A stretch of DNA of 64,000 bases, from NCBI RefSeq assembly GCF_000307225.1, contig NZ_HE978616.1, positions 428,404 to 492,403 of the forward strand, written 5' to 3'. The notes below the pieces were generated by a model that was not told the DNA's origin, made no database searches, and worked only from the letters and a program-made list of their open reading frames with translations. The DNA comes from Anaerococcus vaginalis. GTDB taxonomy: Bacteria; Bacillota; Clostridia; Tissierellales; Peptoniphilaceae. Below are positions 45,851 to 55,077 of the stretch, piece by piece (the stretch's first letter is position 1; the number at the start of each line of letters is the position of its first letter). The translations under genes and the position numbers were made by a program.

Positions 45851-45900
45851 AAATCACAGGCAAAGAAAAAGAGCGGATAGTAAACCCCGCTCAAAATTTT
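45851..45900 (-). repeat. Terminator-cassette repeat, copy B
   Basis: Minus strand: AAAATTTT, stem GAGCGG/CCGCTC (45892-45887 with 45876-45871), loop GGTTTACTAT, TTTTTCTTTGCC, then TGTGATTT. Immediately follows the DNA polymerase stop codon. Confidence 0.8.
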
Positions 45901-45901
45901 T

Positions 45902-47899
45902 CTAATCTTTTTTATAAAATTCGCATTCGTAACCATCTGCACGAAGAAGTAATCCCTTCGCCCAAGGTGGCGTTCTTCCCATTTGCTCACATACTGCATC
46001 AAGGCTCATTCTTTTATCTGCCTCTATAATTATTTCATCGTGAATATGAGCTACTATCTGGCAGTTTCTTAATGTCTTCATAGCAAAAAGCAAAATATCT
46101 CTCGCAGTCCCTTGAATAATGTTTTCTACAAATTTAGGACCATAACTTTCCAGCCTTTCCCACTTTTTAGCATTACCGACACCTTCATAAGTAACTGACT
46201 CACCACCGAACTTATTCTCACCAATTCTAGGTTTTACATAGGCAAGTTTTCTTCCTGAAGGAAGTTCTATAAATAAAAATCCACTTTTCCATGAGAATTT
46301 TATGCCATGAGTTTTAGTTTCTATTCTTTGCTTTATACAAGTTTTGACCGCTCTATCAACATCCCACCAAAGGCTAGTAATCATAGGATTTGAGTTTCTC
46401 CAAGCGTCAACCAGTGGCTGAAGTTCTTCTTCAGTAAGTCCCATATCAAGTGCTCCCATAGCTTTTAATGCACCTACCGAACCCCCATAGCCAAGTGCCA
46501 GTTCTGCGATTTTACCCTTTTGGCGAAGTTCACTATTTATACCATGCTTTTCAACAGGAACTCCAAACATCTGACTTGCTGATGAACAGTAGATATCTTT
46601 ACCTTCTTCAAAGACTTTCATTCTCCATTTTTCGCCTGCAAGCCATGCAAGGACTCTCGCTTCAATGGCTGAAAAATCAGCTACAATGAATTTGTTATTG
46701 TTTTGAGGTACAAAGGCCGTTCTAATAAGCTGTGATAAGGTATCTGGGATATCTTCATATAATATTTCAATCGCATCTACATTTCCTAATTTTACAAGTG
46801 CTCTAGCATCAGCTAAATCTGGCAGATGGTTTTGTGGCAGGTTTTGTAACTGAACAAGTCTTCCTGCAAATCTTCCAGTTCTATTTGCACCATAATATCG
46901 AAACATTCCTCTTTCCCTATTATCTGTGCAGGCAGCATTTTTCATAGCTGTATATTTTTTTACAGATGACTTTGATAACTGCTGTCTTAAAGTAAGGACT
47001 TCTACCAGTTCTTTAGATGCCGTCTTTATTTCTTTTGCTACTTCCTTTTTGCCTAAAGACTCCATTTCAAGTCCATGTTCAGATAGCCAAGTTCTCATCT
47101 GAAGAACTGAGTTAGGATTTTCAAGTCCGGTAATTTCTGTTAGCTTTTGCATAAGACTAGCCTTTACACCAGTATCTAATTTGATTGCTGATTCAACAAG
47201 TACAGGATCAATAGCAATGCCTCTATCGTTGATTTCCTGGTCTAGATAAAACTCATCCCAAGTGTCTCTTGACACAGGAAATCTCGATAATTTCTCTTGA
47301 ATTCCCATCTCCACTTCCACATCACGCTTGTTATATGATTTGAATTGTTCCCATTTTTCTTCATCATGAAAGTACAGATTCCTTGTTCTTCCTCCGTTAG
47401 TTTTTGTCGGAGTGCAGGGTACACAAAAATACTTGATTAGGTTTTTACCTTCGCTTAATTTCTGCTTATCAAGTCCTAGCACAGCACCCACTCCTTCAAG
47501 AGATAATGGAAGTCCAAGTGTTGCAGACCAAATCATGGTACATTTCCAAGAAGTCGGATTTAAAAACATAGCCTTTGATGTACTAAGCTTATGATTATCA
47601 TAAAAAGGATCTAGACTGATACCTTTATCCCTTAAATATCTTGATAAACAAACTCTCTCAAATTGTGCATTAAATGCCCATTTACTTATTTTCTCATCAG
47701 TGAGTGCGTCCAATATTTCAGAAGGAATTTCCTCTCCTTTTGCTAAATCTATTACTTTAACATCACTACCATCAACGCTGTAAGCAAATAAGAGTATTTC
47801 AAAATCATCGGATTCGGCATATTTATATACTCCCGACTTTTTCAAATTAACAGAAGAAAAGGTCTCCAAGTCCAGTGATAGTGTCTTTATTCCAGCCAT
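45902..47899 (-). CDS. Phage DNA polymerase I-type (exo + pol)
   Basis: 665 aa. 3'-5' exonuclease start (LSLDLETFSSVNLKK), polymerase motif A VADFSAIEARVLAWLAG, motif B QKGKIAELALGYGG, motif C HIHDEIIIEAD. Family A phage replicase of the kind paired with DUF2800/DUF2815. Overlapped at its start by the HNH gene. Confidence 0.93.
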   Translation of the reverse strand: MAGIKTLSLDLETFSSVNLKKSGVYKYAESDDFEILLFAYSVDGSDVKVIDLAKGEEIPSEILDALTDEKISKWAFNAQFERVCLSRYLRDKGISLDPFYDNHKLSTSKAMFLNPTSWKCTMIWSATLGLPLSLEGVGAVLGLDKQKLSEGKNLIKYFCVPCTPTKTNGGRTRNLYFHDEEKWEQFKSYNKRDVEVEMGIQEKLSRFPVSRDTWDEFYLDQEINDRGIAIDPVLVESAIKLDTGVKASLMQKLTEITGLENPNSVLQMRTWLSEHGLEMESLGKKEVAKEIKTASKELVEVLTLRQQLSKSSVKKYTAMKNAACTDNRERGMFRYYGANRTGRFAGRLVQLQNLPQNHLPDLADARALVKLGNVDAIEILYEDIPDTLSQLIRTAFVPQNNNKFIVADFSAIEARVLAWLAGEKWRMKVFEEGKDIYCSSASQMFGVPVEKHGINSELRQKGKIAELALGYGGSVGALKAMGALDMGLTEEELQPLVDAWRNSNPMITSLWWDVDRAVKTCIKQRIETKTHGIKFSWKSGFLFIELPSGRKLAYVKPRIGENKFGGESVTYEGVGNAKKWERLESYGPKFVENIIQGTARDILLFAMKTLRNCQIVAHIHDEIIIEADKRMSLDAVCEQMGRTPPWAKGLLLRADGYECEFYKKD

Positions 47900-48411
47900 C
47901 CATATATCCTCCTTGTTTTGATATTACTAACGGTGGTTTGTGATACCCCATATAATTCAGCTATTTCATAGCCACGATAACCACATAAGAATCTAAATCG
48001 AATGTCGTATACATCCTTTATAGAAAGTTTTCTCCATCGTCCACCGTCGTTATAAACATCTAATATATTTTCACTTCTTGTACCGTAACGAAGATTTTCA
48101 ACTCTGTTATCCTTTGAATGACCGTTATTGTGTAGAACCTCATTTCCTAAAGGGCATTCTCCTAAAAAAGTACGTGCTATTAGTTGATGTACGGGGATTC
48201 CATTCGTTCCATGTCCAAGAACAACAGAAACATGTCCTGCTTTGCAGTATTTACCTGGTTTCAAAATTCTGCCTTGAACTGTTCTCTGAAACTCACGCCC
48301 TGTAAAATGACAAATTCCCCTTACTTTTCTTGTTAAGCTACGTATCCGCCCCTCGCTACTTGCTTGATATTTCCCCTCATATCCAGGAATATCTTTCCAT
48401 ATTTCGTTCAT
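47887..48411 (-). CDS. NUMOD4-HNH homing endonuclease
   Basis: 174 aa. NUMOD4 (IWKDIPGYEGKYQASSEGRI) and HNH_3 (HQLIARTFLGE...VLHNNGHSKDNRVENLRYG), then a helix-turn-helix (YEIAELYGVSQTTVSNIK). Free-standing selfish nuclease lodged between the polymerase and DUF2815 genes, overlapping the polymerase start by 13 bp. Confidence 0.88.
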   Translation of the reverse strand: MNEIWKDIPGYEGKYQASSEGRIRSLTRKVRGICHFTGREFQRTVQGRILKPGKYCKAGHVSVVLGHGTNGIPVHQLIARTFLGECPLGNEVLHNNGHSKDNRVENLRYGTRSENILDVYNDGGRWRKLSIKDVYDIRFRFLCGYRGYEIAELYGVSQTTVSNIKTRRIYGWLE

Positions 48412-48531
48412 TACTCCTCCTTAAACAAACAGGTGGCAAGGTTGCCCCCACCACCCGATTTCTGTTATTCTTTCATTATTTGTTTCTAATGTCCTTCCAT
48501 ATCCTGAAAACAGGTAATGAGTACAGAGCTC

Positions 48532-49080
48532 CTATGCCAAGAAGTCATCATCTTCTAGGCTTGTGAAATCATCAGCAGCATTACTTCTTCCACCAAGTGG
48601 CTCACCATCTCTAATCTTTTGAATATTTCCAAGTCCGCAGGCAATACCTTTATTTCCATTTGAGTTAAAGGCATAAAAGCTGATTGATACACGAGCATAA
48701 CAACCTGAATATACTTCACTTCTATCAAGGATAGGCTTTACAGCTTTATCTACAATTTGAGGTGCTGTTACGCTATTTGCGTTGATGAAATAATGACCCT
48801 TATAGGCCTCATCATCACGCTCAATATCTCCATCACGAAGAGGCAGTTTAATAGCAGCCTTGTTTGGTTTCTTCCCTCCAAACTTACCGATTCCTTCTTC
48901 GATTGCAGCATCAATTGCCTTTTCAATTGCCGTAATTGTTTCTTTATCATCCTTTGGAATAAGAAGAGATACACTATACTTCTCAGGCCCTCCATTGATT
49001 GATTTTGGCTCCCAGCCGTTAAAATATGAAAGTCTTGTGTCTTTTCCTGTGATTACCTTTGTTCTACTAATATTTGCCAT
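48532..49080 (-). CDS. DUF2815 ssDNA-binding-like protein
   Basis: 182 aa; KVITGKDTRLSYFNGWEPKS and a C-terminal acidic tail (TSLEDDDFLA) as in SSBs. DUF2815 proteins accompany this polymerase and DUF2800 in phages. Confidence 0.85.
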   Translation of the reverse strand: MANISRTKVITGKDTRLSYFNGWEPKSINGGPEKYSVSLLIPKDDKETITAIEKAIDAAIEEGIGKFGGKKPNKAAIKLPLRDGDIERDDEAYKGHYFINANSVTAPQIVDKAVKPILDRSEVYSGCYARVSISFYAFNSNGNKGIACGLGNIQKIRDGEPLGGRSNAADDFTSLEDDDFLA

Positions 49081-49081
49081 T

Positions 49082-50266
49082 TTAATTTTCCTCCGTTATT
49101 TCATTAAATTCGTTTTTAACATTTGATACATTTACTTTCTGACGCTTATCTGTGTTTGGTACAAGCGTCAACTTTCCAGGTGGTTTAATTATGAGGTCAC
49201 CTAGAATATCCTCAAATTTCTTCTTTCCCATCAGCTTTTGCATTTCAGTAAGTGTAATAAGACTGGTTTTAAAGATATCTGTATATCCGTTTTCTTTTGC
49301 TTTTTCGATTACAGAATCCTCATCCTTATACTTTCTTACCGACCTACCCTCTACAACCTTAAAGCCATCCCACTCTTTACCATGATTGACCGCCATATCT
49401 GTTGCATATGCTAAGATGCTATTTGCCCATGAAGTCAAATCCGGAATAACCACTAGGATTTCTTCTACTTCGGCATCTGTTAATAGTGGGGGTAGTTTAA
49501 ACTCATCTTTTGCAAGTTTTAACTTTTCTTCCGCCCTTGCTCTACACCTAACTGCAGCCTTACAAAATTTGCACCAATCACCTGAGCAATATTCTCCCTC
49601 GCCTTTTATAGCCAAATCTGCCCTAGGTTTTAGAACTTCCTCTGCCCACTTCTTTAGTTCGCTTGCAGAAATCGTCCAAGTAGAAACATTCTCTCTTCGT
49701 GGCTGAAAGATTGACATACTGACTTCTTTTATGTCATATAGACTTTCATAAATTGCTAGTGCTCCAAGTGCATAGCATTTCATTTGTGAATTCTCATAGG
49801 CATCCACAAGAACTCCCTGTCCGTATTTAAAGTCGATGATGGAAAGCCTATCATCTGAAACGATCAAGCAATCTGCAGTTCCAAATCCATCTGGAACATA
49901 CTCTGAAAAATCCACTTTCTGTTCAATCAAAATAGCCGGATCCTTACACTTCTGCTTGGCTAATTCATATTGCTCCAAAACAAAATCCACATAGGCATCA
50001 GTACATTCCTGCATTTCGTCTGAGTCATAATCAGATACAGGTCGTTTACTTCGCATCTTCAATGCCTTTTTTAGTTTGTGTTCACAAAAGGCATGTGCTG
50101 CCGTTCCTTCTTCTGCTGCTGCTGAACTGGTATTTTCAAACTCTAGTTCAAGCACTGCACTTGGTGTACAGTTCAGCCACCTATGAGAACTTGATGGGGA
50201 TAAAATTGCGTGGCCCAGGCCAGCCTCTCTTGCACCTTTGGTACAATTCACCTTCTGTCTAGTCAA
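49082..50266 (-). CDS. DUF2800 RecB-like nuclease
   Basis: 394 aa. LSPSSSHRWLNCTPS start, acidic IIDFKYGQG motif, and four Cys (CSGDWCKFCKAAVRC) for an iron-sulphur cluster: PD-(D/E)XK exonuclease. TTG start at 50266 overlaps the TGA of the upstream gene. Confidence 0.88.
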   Translation of the reverse strand: MTRQKVNCTKGAREAGLGHAILSPSSSHRWLNCTPSAVLELEFENTSSAAAEEGTAAHAFCEHKLKKALKMRSKRPVSDYDSDEMQECTDAYVDFVLEQYELAKQKCKDPAILIEQKVDFSEYVPDGFGTADCLIVSDDRLSIIDFKYGQGVLVDAYENSQMKCYALGALAIYESLYDIKEVSMSIFQPRRENVSTWTISASELKKWAEEVLKPRADLAIKGEGEYCSGDWCKFCKAAVRCRARAEEKLKLAKDEFKLPPLLTDAEVEEILVVIPDLTSWANSILAYATDMAVNHGKEWDGFKVVEGRSVRKYKDEDSVIEKAKENGYTDIFKTSLITLTEMQKLMGKKKFEDILGDLIIKPPGKLTLVPNTDKRQKVNVSNVKNEFNEITEEN

Positions 50267-50537
50267 TTTTGATTTCCTCCGCTTCCTTTAGTAGCTGACT
50301 GTAGTTTTCCGTTGGTACATCAGATAACTTCGTTCCGCCAAACTTAACAATCAGCTCTTTAACCTCTGCTGTTTTCCCATGCTGACTTAAGGTAGCAAGC
50401 ACTGCCCTTAAGTCTTCCAGTTTTAACTCTTTTGACTTAGGTGTTTTTTCTTCCTTTTCATCTTTTATCAGCTCCTTTAGATTTTTGACGAGCGATTCTA
50501 AGTCTGTGATGATGTTTTTAATTACTTCTTTTTTCAT
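50259..50537 (-). CDS. Small replication-module protein
   Basis: 92 aa, helical and Lys/Glu rich (LKELIKDEKEEKTPKSKEL), likely a DUF2800 partner by overlap. LRAVLATLSQHGKTAEVKEL recurs in phage proteins of unknown role. Confidence 0.65.
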   Translation of the reverse strand: MKKEVIKNIITDLESLVKNLKELIKDEKEEKTPKSKELKLEDLRAVLATLSQHGKTAEVKELIVKFGGTKLSDVPTENYSQLLKEAEEIKID

Positions 50538-50539
50538 GA

Positions 50540-50734
50540 TTACATTTCTCCTTTTAATACTTCTTTGACATCTACAGATTCAACGGTTTCTCCGGGCTTA
50601 AGAAGATAGACCTGTGTATAATCTCCAAACAGCCACTTAATAATTTTTGATGGAAGTTTTCTGATTGCACCTTTAAGCACAGGTGTCTTTTTTCCATCTT
50701 CCTTTGTTACATTAATTACGACTTTGTGTTTCAT
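50540..50734 (-). CDS. Small phage protein
   Basis: 64 aa, basic, starting MKHKVVINVTKEDG with AAGGAGG before ATG 50734. First gene after terminator repeat C. Function unknown. Confidence 0.6.
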   Translation of the reverse strand: MKHKVVINVTKEDGKKTPVLKGAIRKLPSKIIKWLFGDYTQVYLLKPGETVESVDVKEVLKGEM

Positions 50735-50771
50735 AGCTTTGCCTCCTTTCTGTAGGGCTCGTATTCTCCCT

Positions 50772-50822
50772 TACAAATCACAGGCAAATAAAAAGGCAAG
50801 GTAGTAAACCCTGCCTAAAAAT
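50772..50822 (-). repeat. Terminator-cassette repeat, copy C
   Basis: Minus strand: AAAATTTTT, stem GGCAGG/CCTTGCC (50815-50810 with 50801-50795), loop GTTTACTA, TTTTTATTTGCC, then TGTGATTTGTAAGGG. Stem bases differ from copy B but still pair, while loop and trailer are kept. Confidence 0.8.
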
Positions 50823-50833
50823 TTTTTATATTT

Positions 50834-51442
50834 TCATGTTTTTCTGATTACATCATACGCAGATGCCAGTCTCTTTGTTATTGCCATCTTGGTTACGCCA
50901 AGCATATCTGCAATTTCCTTTTGTGTGTATCCGTCAATAAACTTAAGATCAAGAACCTCCCGCTGTTTATCTGATAGAAGTTCCCTTATATCTTCCATCT
51001 CCTCTGACCATTCAAACTTGTCATCAAATGGAACTGCTGTTGCTGCAGTAACGCTGGCCTTGTCTTCATCAATCTCATTTTCAAAAGCAAAATCTAAAGA
51101 TAGATTATAATTTGATGGAAAAGCCTCGCTGACAGCATCTTTGATAGCGTCCTTATTTGGTTCATAACCATGTTGAAGTTTGAATTTTTGAACATACTCT
51201 TTTTTGAATGCCTTAATTCTTTCTTTTTCTTCATCACTTCTTTCCGGTCTAAGATTCTTACAATTGTAATAAACCTCACTATCATCCAGTGCATGGAGTC
51301 TTTTAATGTCCATCTCAGTTACACCATCCTCTCCTGGTCTAAGTACTACAGTTTCTGTTGTGTACCCACCATTTTCCGTTCTTACTTGATATGAGTATTT
51401 ATATACTCCACGCTCATCTTGTCTTGTTTTACGAATTTTCAT
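50834..51442 (-). CDS. Sigma-70-like early regulator
   Basis: 202 aa. C-terminal region-4 helix-turn-helix (LSDKQREVLDLKFIDGYTQKEIADMLGVTK excerpted at DGYTQKEIADML); N-terminal part unlike sigma region 2. First gene of the leftward early operon, ATG after GGAGGG. May direct polymerase to phage promoters. Confidence 0.75.
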   Translation of the reverse strand: MKIRKTRQDERGVYKYSYQVRTENGGYTTETVVLRPGEDGVTEMDIKRLHALDDSEVYYNCKNLRPERSDEEKERIKAFKKEYVQKFKLQHGYEPNKDAIKDAVSEAFPSNYNLSLDFAFENEIDEDKASVTAATAVPFDDKFEWSEEMEDIRELLSDKQREVLDLKFIDGYTQKEIADMLGVTKMAITKRLASAYDVIRKT

Positions 51443-51462
51443 TTGAAATCCCTCCGTTTTCT

Positions 51463-51541
51463 TGGAATGAAGGAATTTCTAGAAATCAGCTAAAATAAGG
51501 CACAATAAAAAGACCACAAGCTTTTCTGAAGTTTCCTTCAT
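51463..51541. repeat. Nested inverted repeats in the divergent control region
   Basis: GAATGAAGGAA (51463-51473) and TTCCTTCATTC (51531-51541) are exact inverses, with AATAAGGC and GCCTTATT (51492-51499; about 51556-51563) interleaved. The whole gap 51443-51860 holds control sequence and no supported gene; a palindrome GAAGTGATAACACTTC lies near 51654-51669. Confidence 0.5.
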
Positions 51542-51706
51542 TCATTACTTGCAGCTCGCCTTATTCGGTTAGTGAGCTGAACTATTTAGTTTTTCCATGC
51601 TTGTTCCGAATAAACCCATAGCTAGTAGGTCAACAAACATGAATTTTTTCTTGAAGTGATAACACTTCTTAAAGCAAACCATCCATCCTTTTTGCGAACG
51701 GTAGGT

Positions 51707-51736
51707 TTGACCAAAGATATATTCGCGTGATATAAT
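51707..51736 (+). promoter_or_regulatory. Promoter of the ABC-3C operon
   Basis: TTGACC (51707-51712), 18-bp spacer, TATAAT (51731-51736), transcription starting about 120 bp before the first gene. Confidence 0.7.
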
Positions 51737-51785
51737 ATGTGTAAATAACACAGTTTTTCTTTGATGATTACATTTTACAAAATCG

Positions 51786-51840
51786 CTACTTTGAACTGGT
51801 TCTTGTTAGGTTCAAAGTAGTTCAAAGAGGTTCAAAATAA
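51786..51840 (+). promoter_or_regulatory. Operator array before the ABC-3C operon
   Basis: CTACTTTGAAC (51786-51796) and GTTCAAAGTAG (51810-51820) are perfect inverses. TTCAAA recurs at 51811, 51821 and 51831 with exact 10-bp spacing, one helical turn, ending at the ribosome binding site (51843). Downstream of the promoter, it could block elongation or translation. The small HTH protein (54831-55040) is a candidate binder. Confidence 0.6.
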
Positions 51841-51860
51841 AAAGGAGGTGGTTACAATAT

Positions 51861-52987
51861 ATGGAGTTTAAAAATTTTTATTCACTGCTTTTTAATAGAA
51901 TCAGCGATACATTAACCTCCGGAGAATTTGTTCGTGACTTAATTGCGATGATTACATCCGTACCGGAAAATGAATGGGGATTAAAAAAAGACCCTTCAAA
52001 CAGGGTCAGTTTAAAGACATATGAAAATTTTGCTAAAAGAGGTATTAACAAAACTACTTGTAAAGCAATTGTATACAGACTTACCCCTGATAATTTCATT
52101 GATAGTTTACATACAAGACCAGAGGCAACTCTAGAACTGTTGGCGGACGATTTACACCCATATAATGCGGCTGCTACAAGGGAAAATGTTGCAGAACTAC
52201 TAGCAGATATATTTGTAAATATTATTAGAACTACGGCAGGATTAACTTCTCCAGATATTCTTGAACAACAAAAGCAAATACAATCATCACTAGATTTGAA
52301 GACAAAATACGGAAAATACTTGCTTCAAGAATGTAATAGCCATTGTCCAATGTGTGGTAGGCTGCTATTCGTTTCAGACTCTTCAAAAATTAATGATGTC
52401 TATGAAGTAAGTAAAATAAATAAAAGTAAACAATCAACTATAGACAACACAGTTGCACTATGTCCTACTTGCTTTGCTACCTATCAAATGGACACCGGCA
52501 CAAAAATGACTAGAGAACTAGTTAAAATAAAAAAGCCCTTTCTAATCGTATGGAAAGCATGATTGAACTTGATGCTATACAACTAGAAAAGGGACTAACA
52601 AATGTAATTACAAAACTAAAAAAACTTAAAGAAAAAGATTTCTCTGCTCTAACAATGGATCCAAAAGAAATAGTGGAGAAAATAGATAAATCCAAGGATT
52701 TTCACTTGTACTTTCAGGTTAATAATTATGTAATGACCTACTTTGTAACAATTCGTGAAATTTTAAAAAATCTTGATAAAAGACAAGAAATAGACTATGA
52801 AGATTTGCAGCATCAAATAAGGGCAGCATATAAAAAGCTAAAGAAAACAAAAAAATCCGATATCGAAATCTTTACAAGTCTATCTGAAAGAATACATAAA
52901 GTAACAATGCAAGAAGAAATATTTTGCCAAGCCATTGTTTGCTACTTTATTCAAAGCTGTGAGGTGTTTGATGCAATTACCAAATAA
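51861..52987 (+). CDS. ABC-3C effector: HNH-like zinc domain plus C-terminal module (frameshifted)
   Basis: Read as two frames: 51861-52562 (233 aa, zinc motif CPMCGRLLF...ALCPTC with a degenerate HNH centre) and 52550-52987 (145 aa). Adding one A in the run near 52530-52536 joins them as KIKKALSNRMESMIELD, about 375 aa, the expected length for an ABC-3C effector with its C-terminal domain. The alternative is -1 slipping at A AAA AAG. Effector sensed or loaded by the ATPase below. Confidence 0.65.
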
Positions 52988-53195
52988 ATTATATTCATAT
53001 CAAAAAAGCACCCTAGCTTTAATTCCTAGAGTGCTTAGAGAAATTAAGAATGGCAATGTCAATGTTGTAGATATTTATCATGCGATTAGTCAAAATTTAG
53101 ATGACCCTACAGATTTTTTGTCTGTTATGGATTGCCTATATGCTTTAAATGCAATTGAAATGACCGATGAAGGCGAGGTGAAATTATGCTTGTAG
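52971..53195 (+). CDS. ABC-3C middle component
   Basis: 74 aa from ATG 52971 (MQLPNKLYSYQKSTL), winged-helix-like (DFLSVMDCLYALNAIEM), size and position of ABC-3C middle components. Overlaps both neighbours, so all three are translated together. Confidence 0.65.
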   Translation: MQLPNKLYSYQKSTLALIPRVLREIKNGNVNVVDIYHAISQNLDDPTDFLSVMDCLYALNAIEMTDEGEVKLCL

Positions 53196-54847
53196 AGATA
53201 TATTCTCCAGTTTTCATGGAGAATAATGAGATTAGAAAACCAATCAAACTAAAAGAAGGACTAAATGTAATCCAAGGTGCAACAAAAGGGTCTAATTCTA
53301 TTGGTAAGTCATCTGCGTTACTGGCTATTGATTTTGTTTTTGGTGGAGATACTTACTTAAATAGTGATGGTGTAAAAAATATTGGAAACCACACAATCTA
53401 TTCATGTTTCAAATTTGATAAAAAATATTATTTTGGAAGAAGTACCTTAGATCCAGATACCATCATCCTTTGTAATCCCGATTATTCAGAAACCGAAAAT
53501 ACAAAAACAAAGAAAGAATTCCTTGACTTTTTATTGGAAAAATATATCAGCAATAAAACTGATCTTTCTTTTAGGCAACTAGTAAGTACCTACTTCCGAA
53601 TTGCTGGAAAACACAATAACGAAGCGAACTATCCTTTGCAAGGATATAGAAACCAAAGTACAAAAGAATCTATCAAAATATTAATGAGTCTTCTTGATTA
53701 CTTTAAAGATATAGAGCCGTTCCACGCTAGGTATGATTTAGAAACAGATAAGTTGAAAACATTTAAAAATGCCAGAAAATATAGCTTTATATCTAATCTA
53801 GTGGGTGGAAAGACTAAATTTGAAGAAAATATCAAAACCATCAATGAATTAAAGGCTGAATTAGAATCCCTTACAGATACAACCAGCGAAGGTATTACTC
53901 AAGAAGAAATTGAACAATCTAAGCATTGCGAGAACCTAAAATCCCAAAAACTATACTTTGAAACGCAGTTAGAAAGATACCAAAGAAGAAACAAGCTGCT
54001 TAGCATTAGCATGGAGTATGGTCTTATGCCTACTGAAGCAGACATACAAAGCTTAACTGAATTTTTCCCAGAAGCAAATGTTAAGAAAATCTTTGAAATA
54101 GAAAATTACCATAAAAAACTATCTTCCATATTGAGTTGTGAATTTAGTAAAGAAAAAGAAATTCTAGAACAGACAATCACAGAATTGAAAACTAACATTG
54201 AAAATATTAGTTTAGAACTTTCCAACCATAAAGTTAAGAACCAATTTTCAAAGGAGTTTCTAGATAAACACTCTTCTCTCCAAAGGCAAATTCAAGCTCT
54301 TGAGGAACAAAATGAAGCCTTTAAAGAAGAAAAATCTTTATCCGACTTAAAGAGTGATGCAAAAAACAAGCTAGAAACAAATGTAGCAAGTCTACTAACT
54401 GATATTACATTTAAACTTAATCAACAAATGTACGAGTTCAATGAAACTTTATATGTGGAAAAAAGAAATTCTCCAAAAATTTCATTAAAGAATTATAACA
54501 GCTACGAATTCTTTACACCACAAGATACAGGAACAGGTACAAACTTTAAAGGTCTGATTTTATTTGATCTTGCAATGTTATACCTTTCTTCCCTTCCAGC
54601 ATTAGCACATGATTCTTTGCTTTTCAAGAATATTGATGATGAAGGTGTAGATGGAATAATGAGAATTTATGATAAAGTCCATCAGATTAATAAACAAGTA
54701 TTCATAGCTTTCGATAAACAAAGTTCTTATAGCGATGAAACTTATGAAATATTGCAAAATAATCGAGTGCTTCAATTAGCAAGCAACGGACACGAACTAT
54801 ATGGTAAGTCTTGGAATAGAGAGGTGAAAAATGAAACTAAGTTATAA
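53186..54847 (+). CDS. ABC-3C SMC-like ATPase (DUF2326)
   Basis: 553 aa. Walker A GSNSIGKSSALLA (about residue 35), long coiled coil (about 200-400), and a C-terminal ATPase half with FKGLILFDLAMLYL and ALAHDSLLFKNIDDEG, DUF2326 features. In the ABC-3C class described by comparative genomics, the ATPase, middle component and effector form a conflict (defence) system; activity here is not shown. Confidence 0.78.
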   Translation: MLVEIYSPVFMENNEIRKPIKLKEGLNVIQGATKGSNSIGKSSALLAIDFVFGGDTYLNSDGVKNIGNHTIYSCFKFDKKYYFGRSTLDPDTIILCNPDYSETENTKTKKEFLDFLLEKYISNKTDLSFRQLVSTYFRIAGKHNNEANYPLQGYRNQSTKESIKILMSLLDYFKDIEPFHARYDLETDKLKTFKNARKYSFISNLVGGKTKFEENIKTINELKAELESLTDTTSEGITQEEIEQSKHCENLKSQKLYFETQLERYQRRNKLLSISMEYGLMPTEADIQSLTEFFPEANVKKIFEIENYHKKLSSILSCEFSKEKEILEQTITELKTNIENISLELSNHKVKNQFSKEFLDKHSSLQRQIQALEEQNEAFKEEKSLSDLKSDAKNKLETNVASLLTDITFKLNQQMYEFNETLYVEKRNSPKISLKNYNSYEFFTPQDTGTGTNFKGLILFDLAMLYLSSLPALAHDSLLFKNIDDEGVDGIMRIYDKVHQINKQVFIAFDKQSSYSDETYEILQNNRVLQLASNGHELYGKSWNREVKNETKL

Positions 54848-55040
54848 CAAACTATGGAAACTACTAATCGATAAAGGCTTAACTAAAACCAAGCTACGTG
54901 AAATGGCTGGAATCAGCTCTTCATCAATGGCCAAGTTAACCAACTGTGGAAATGTCACTACCGAAGTTTTAATTAAAATATGCAGTGTTTTAGACTGTGA
55001 CATAAGCGACATTACTGAAATTGTGAAGGAGGAAAAATAA
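54831..55040 (+). CDS. XRE-type HTH regulator
   Basis: 69 aa, Cro/CI-like helix-turn-helix (LREMAGISSSSMAKLTNCG). Overlaps the ATPase 3' end by 17 bp. Resembles controller proteins of restriction-modification systems; may bind the TTCAAA array. Confidence 0.78.
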   Translation: MKLSYNKLWKLLIDKGLTKTKLREMAGISSSSMAKLTNCGNVTTEVLIKICSVLDCDISDITEIVKEEK

Positions 55041-55077
55041 ATGAGCCAAAATATTTTTGAAAGGAGTAAAAAAAGAA

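Noticed and set aside
51569..51751. 60-codon minus-strand frame in the control region
   Set aside because: It overlaps the plus-strand promoter at 51707-51736 and a palindrome, and has no clear ribosome binding site; kept only as control sequence.
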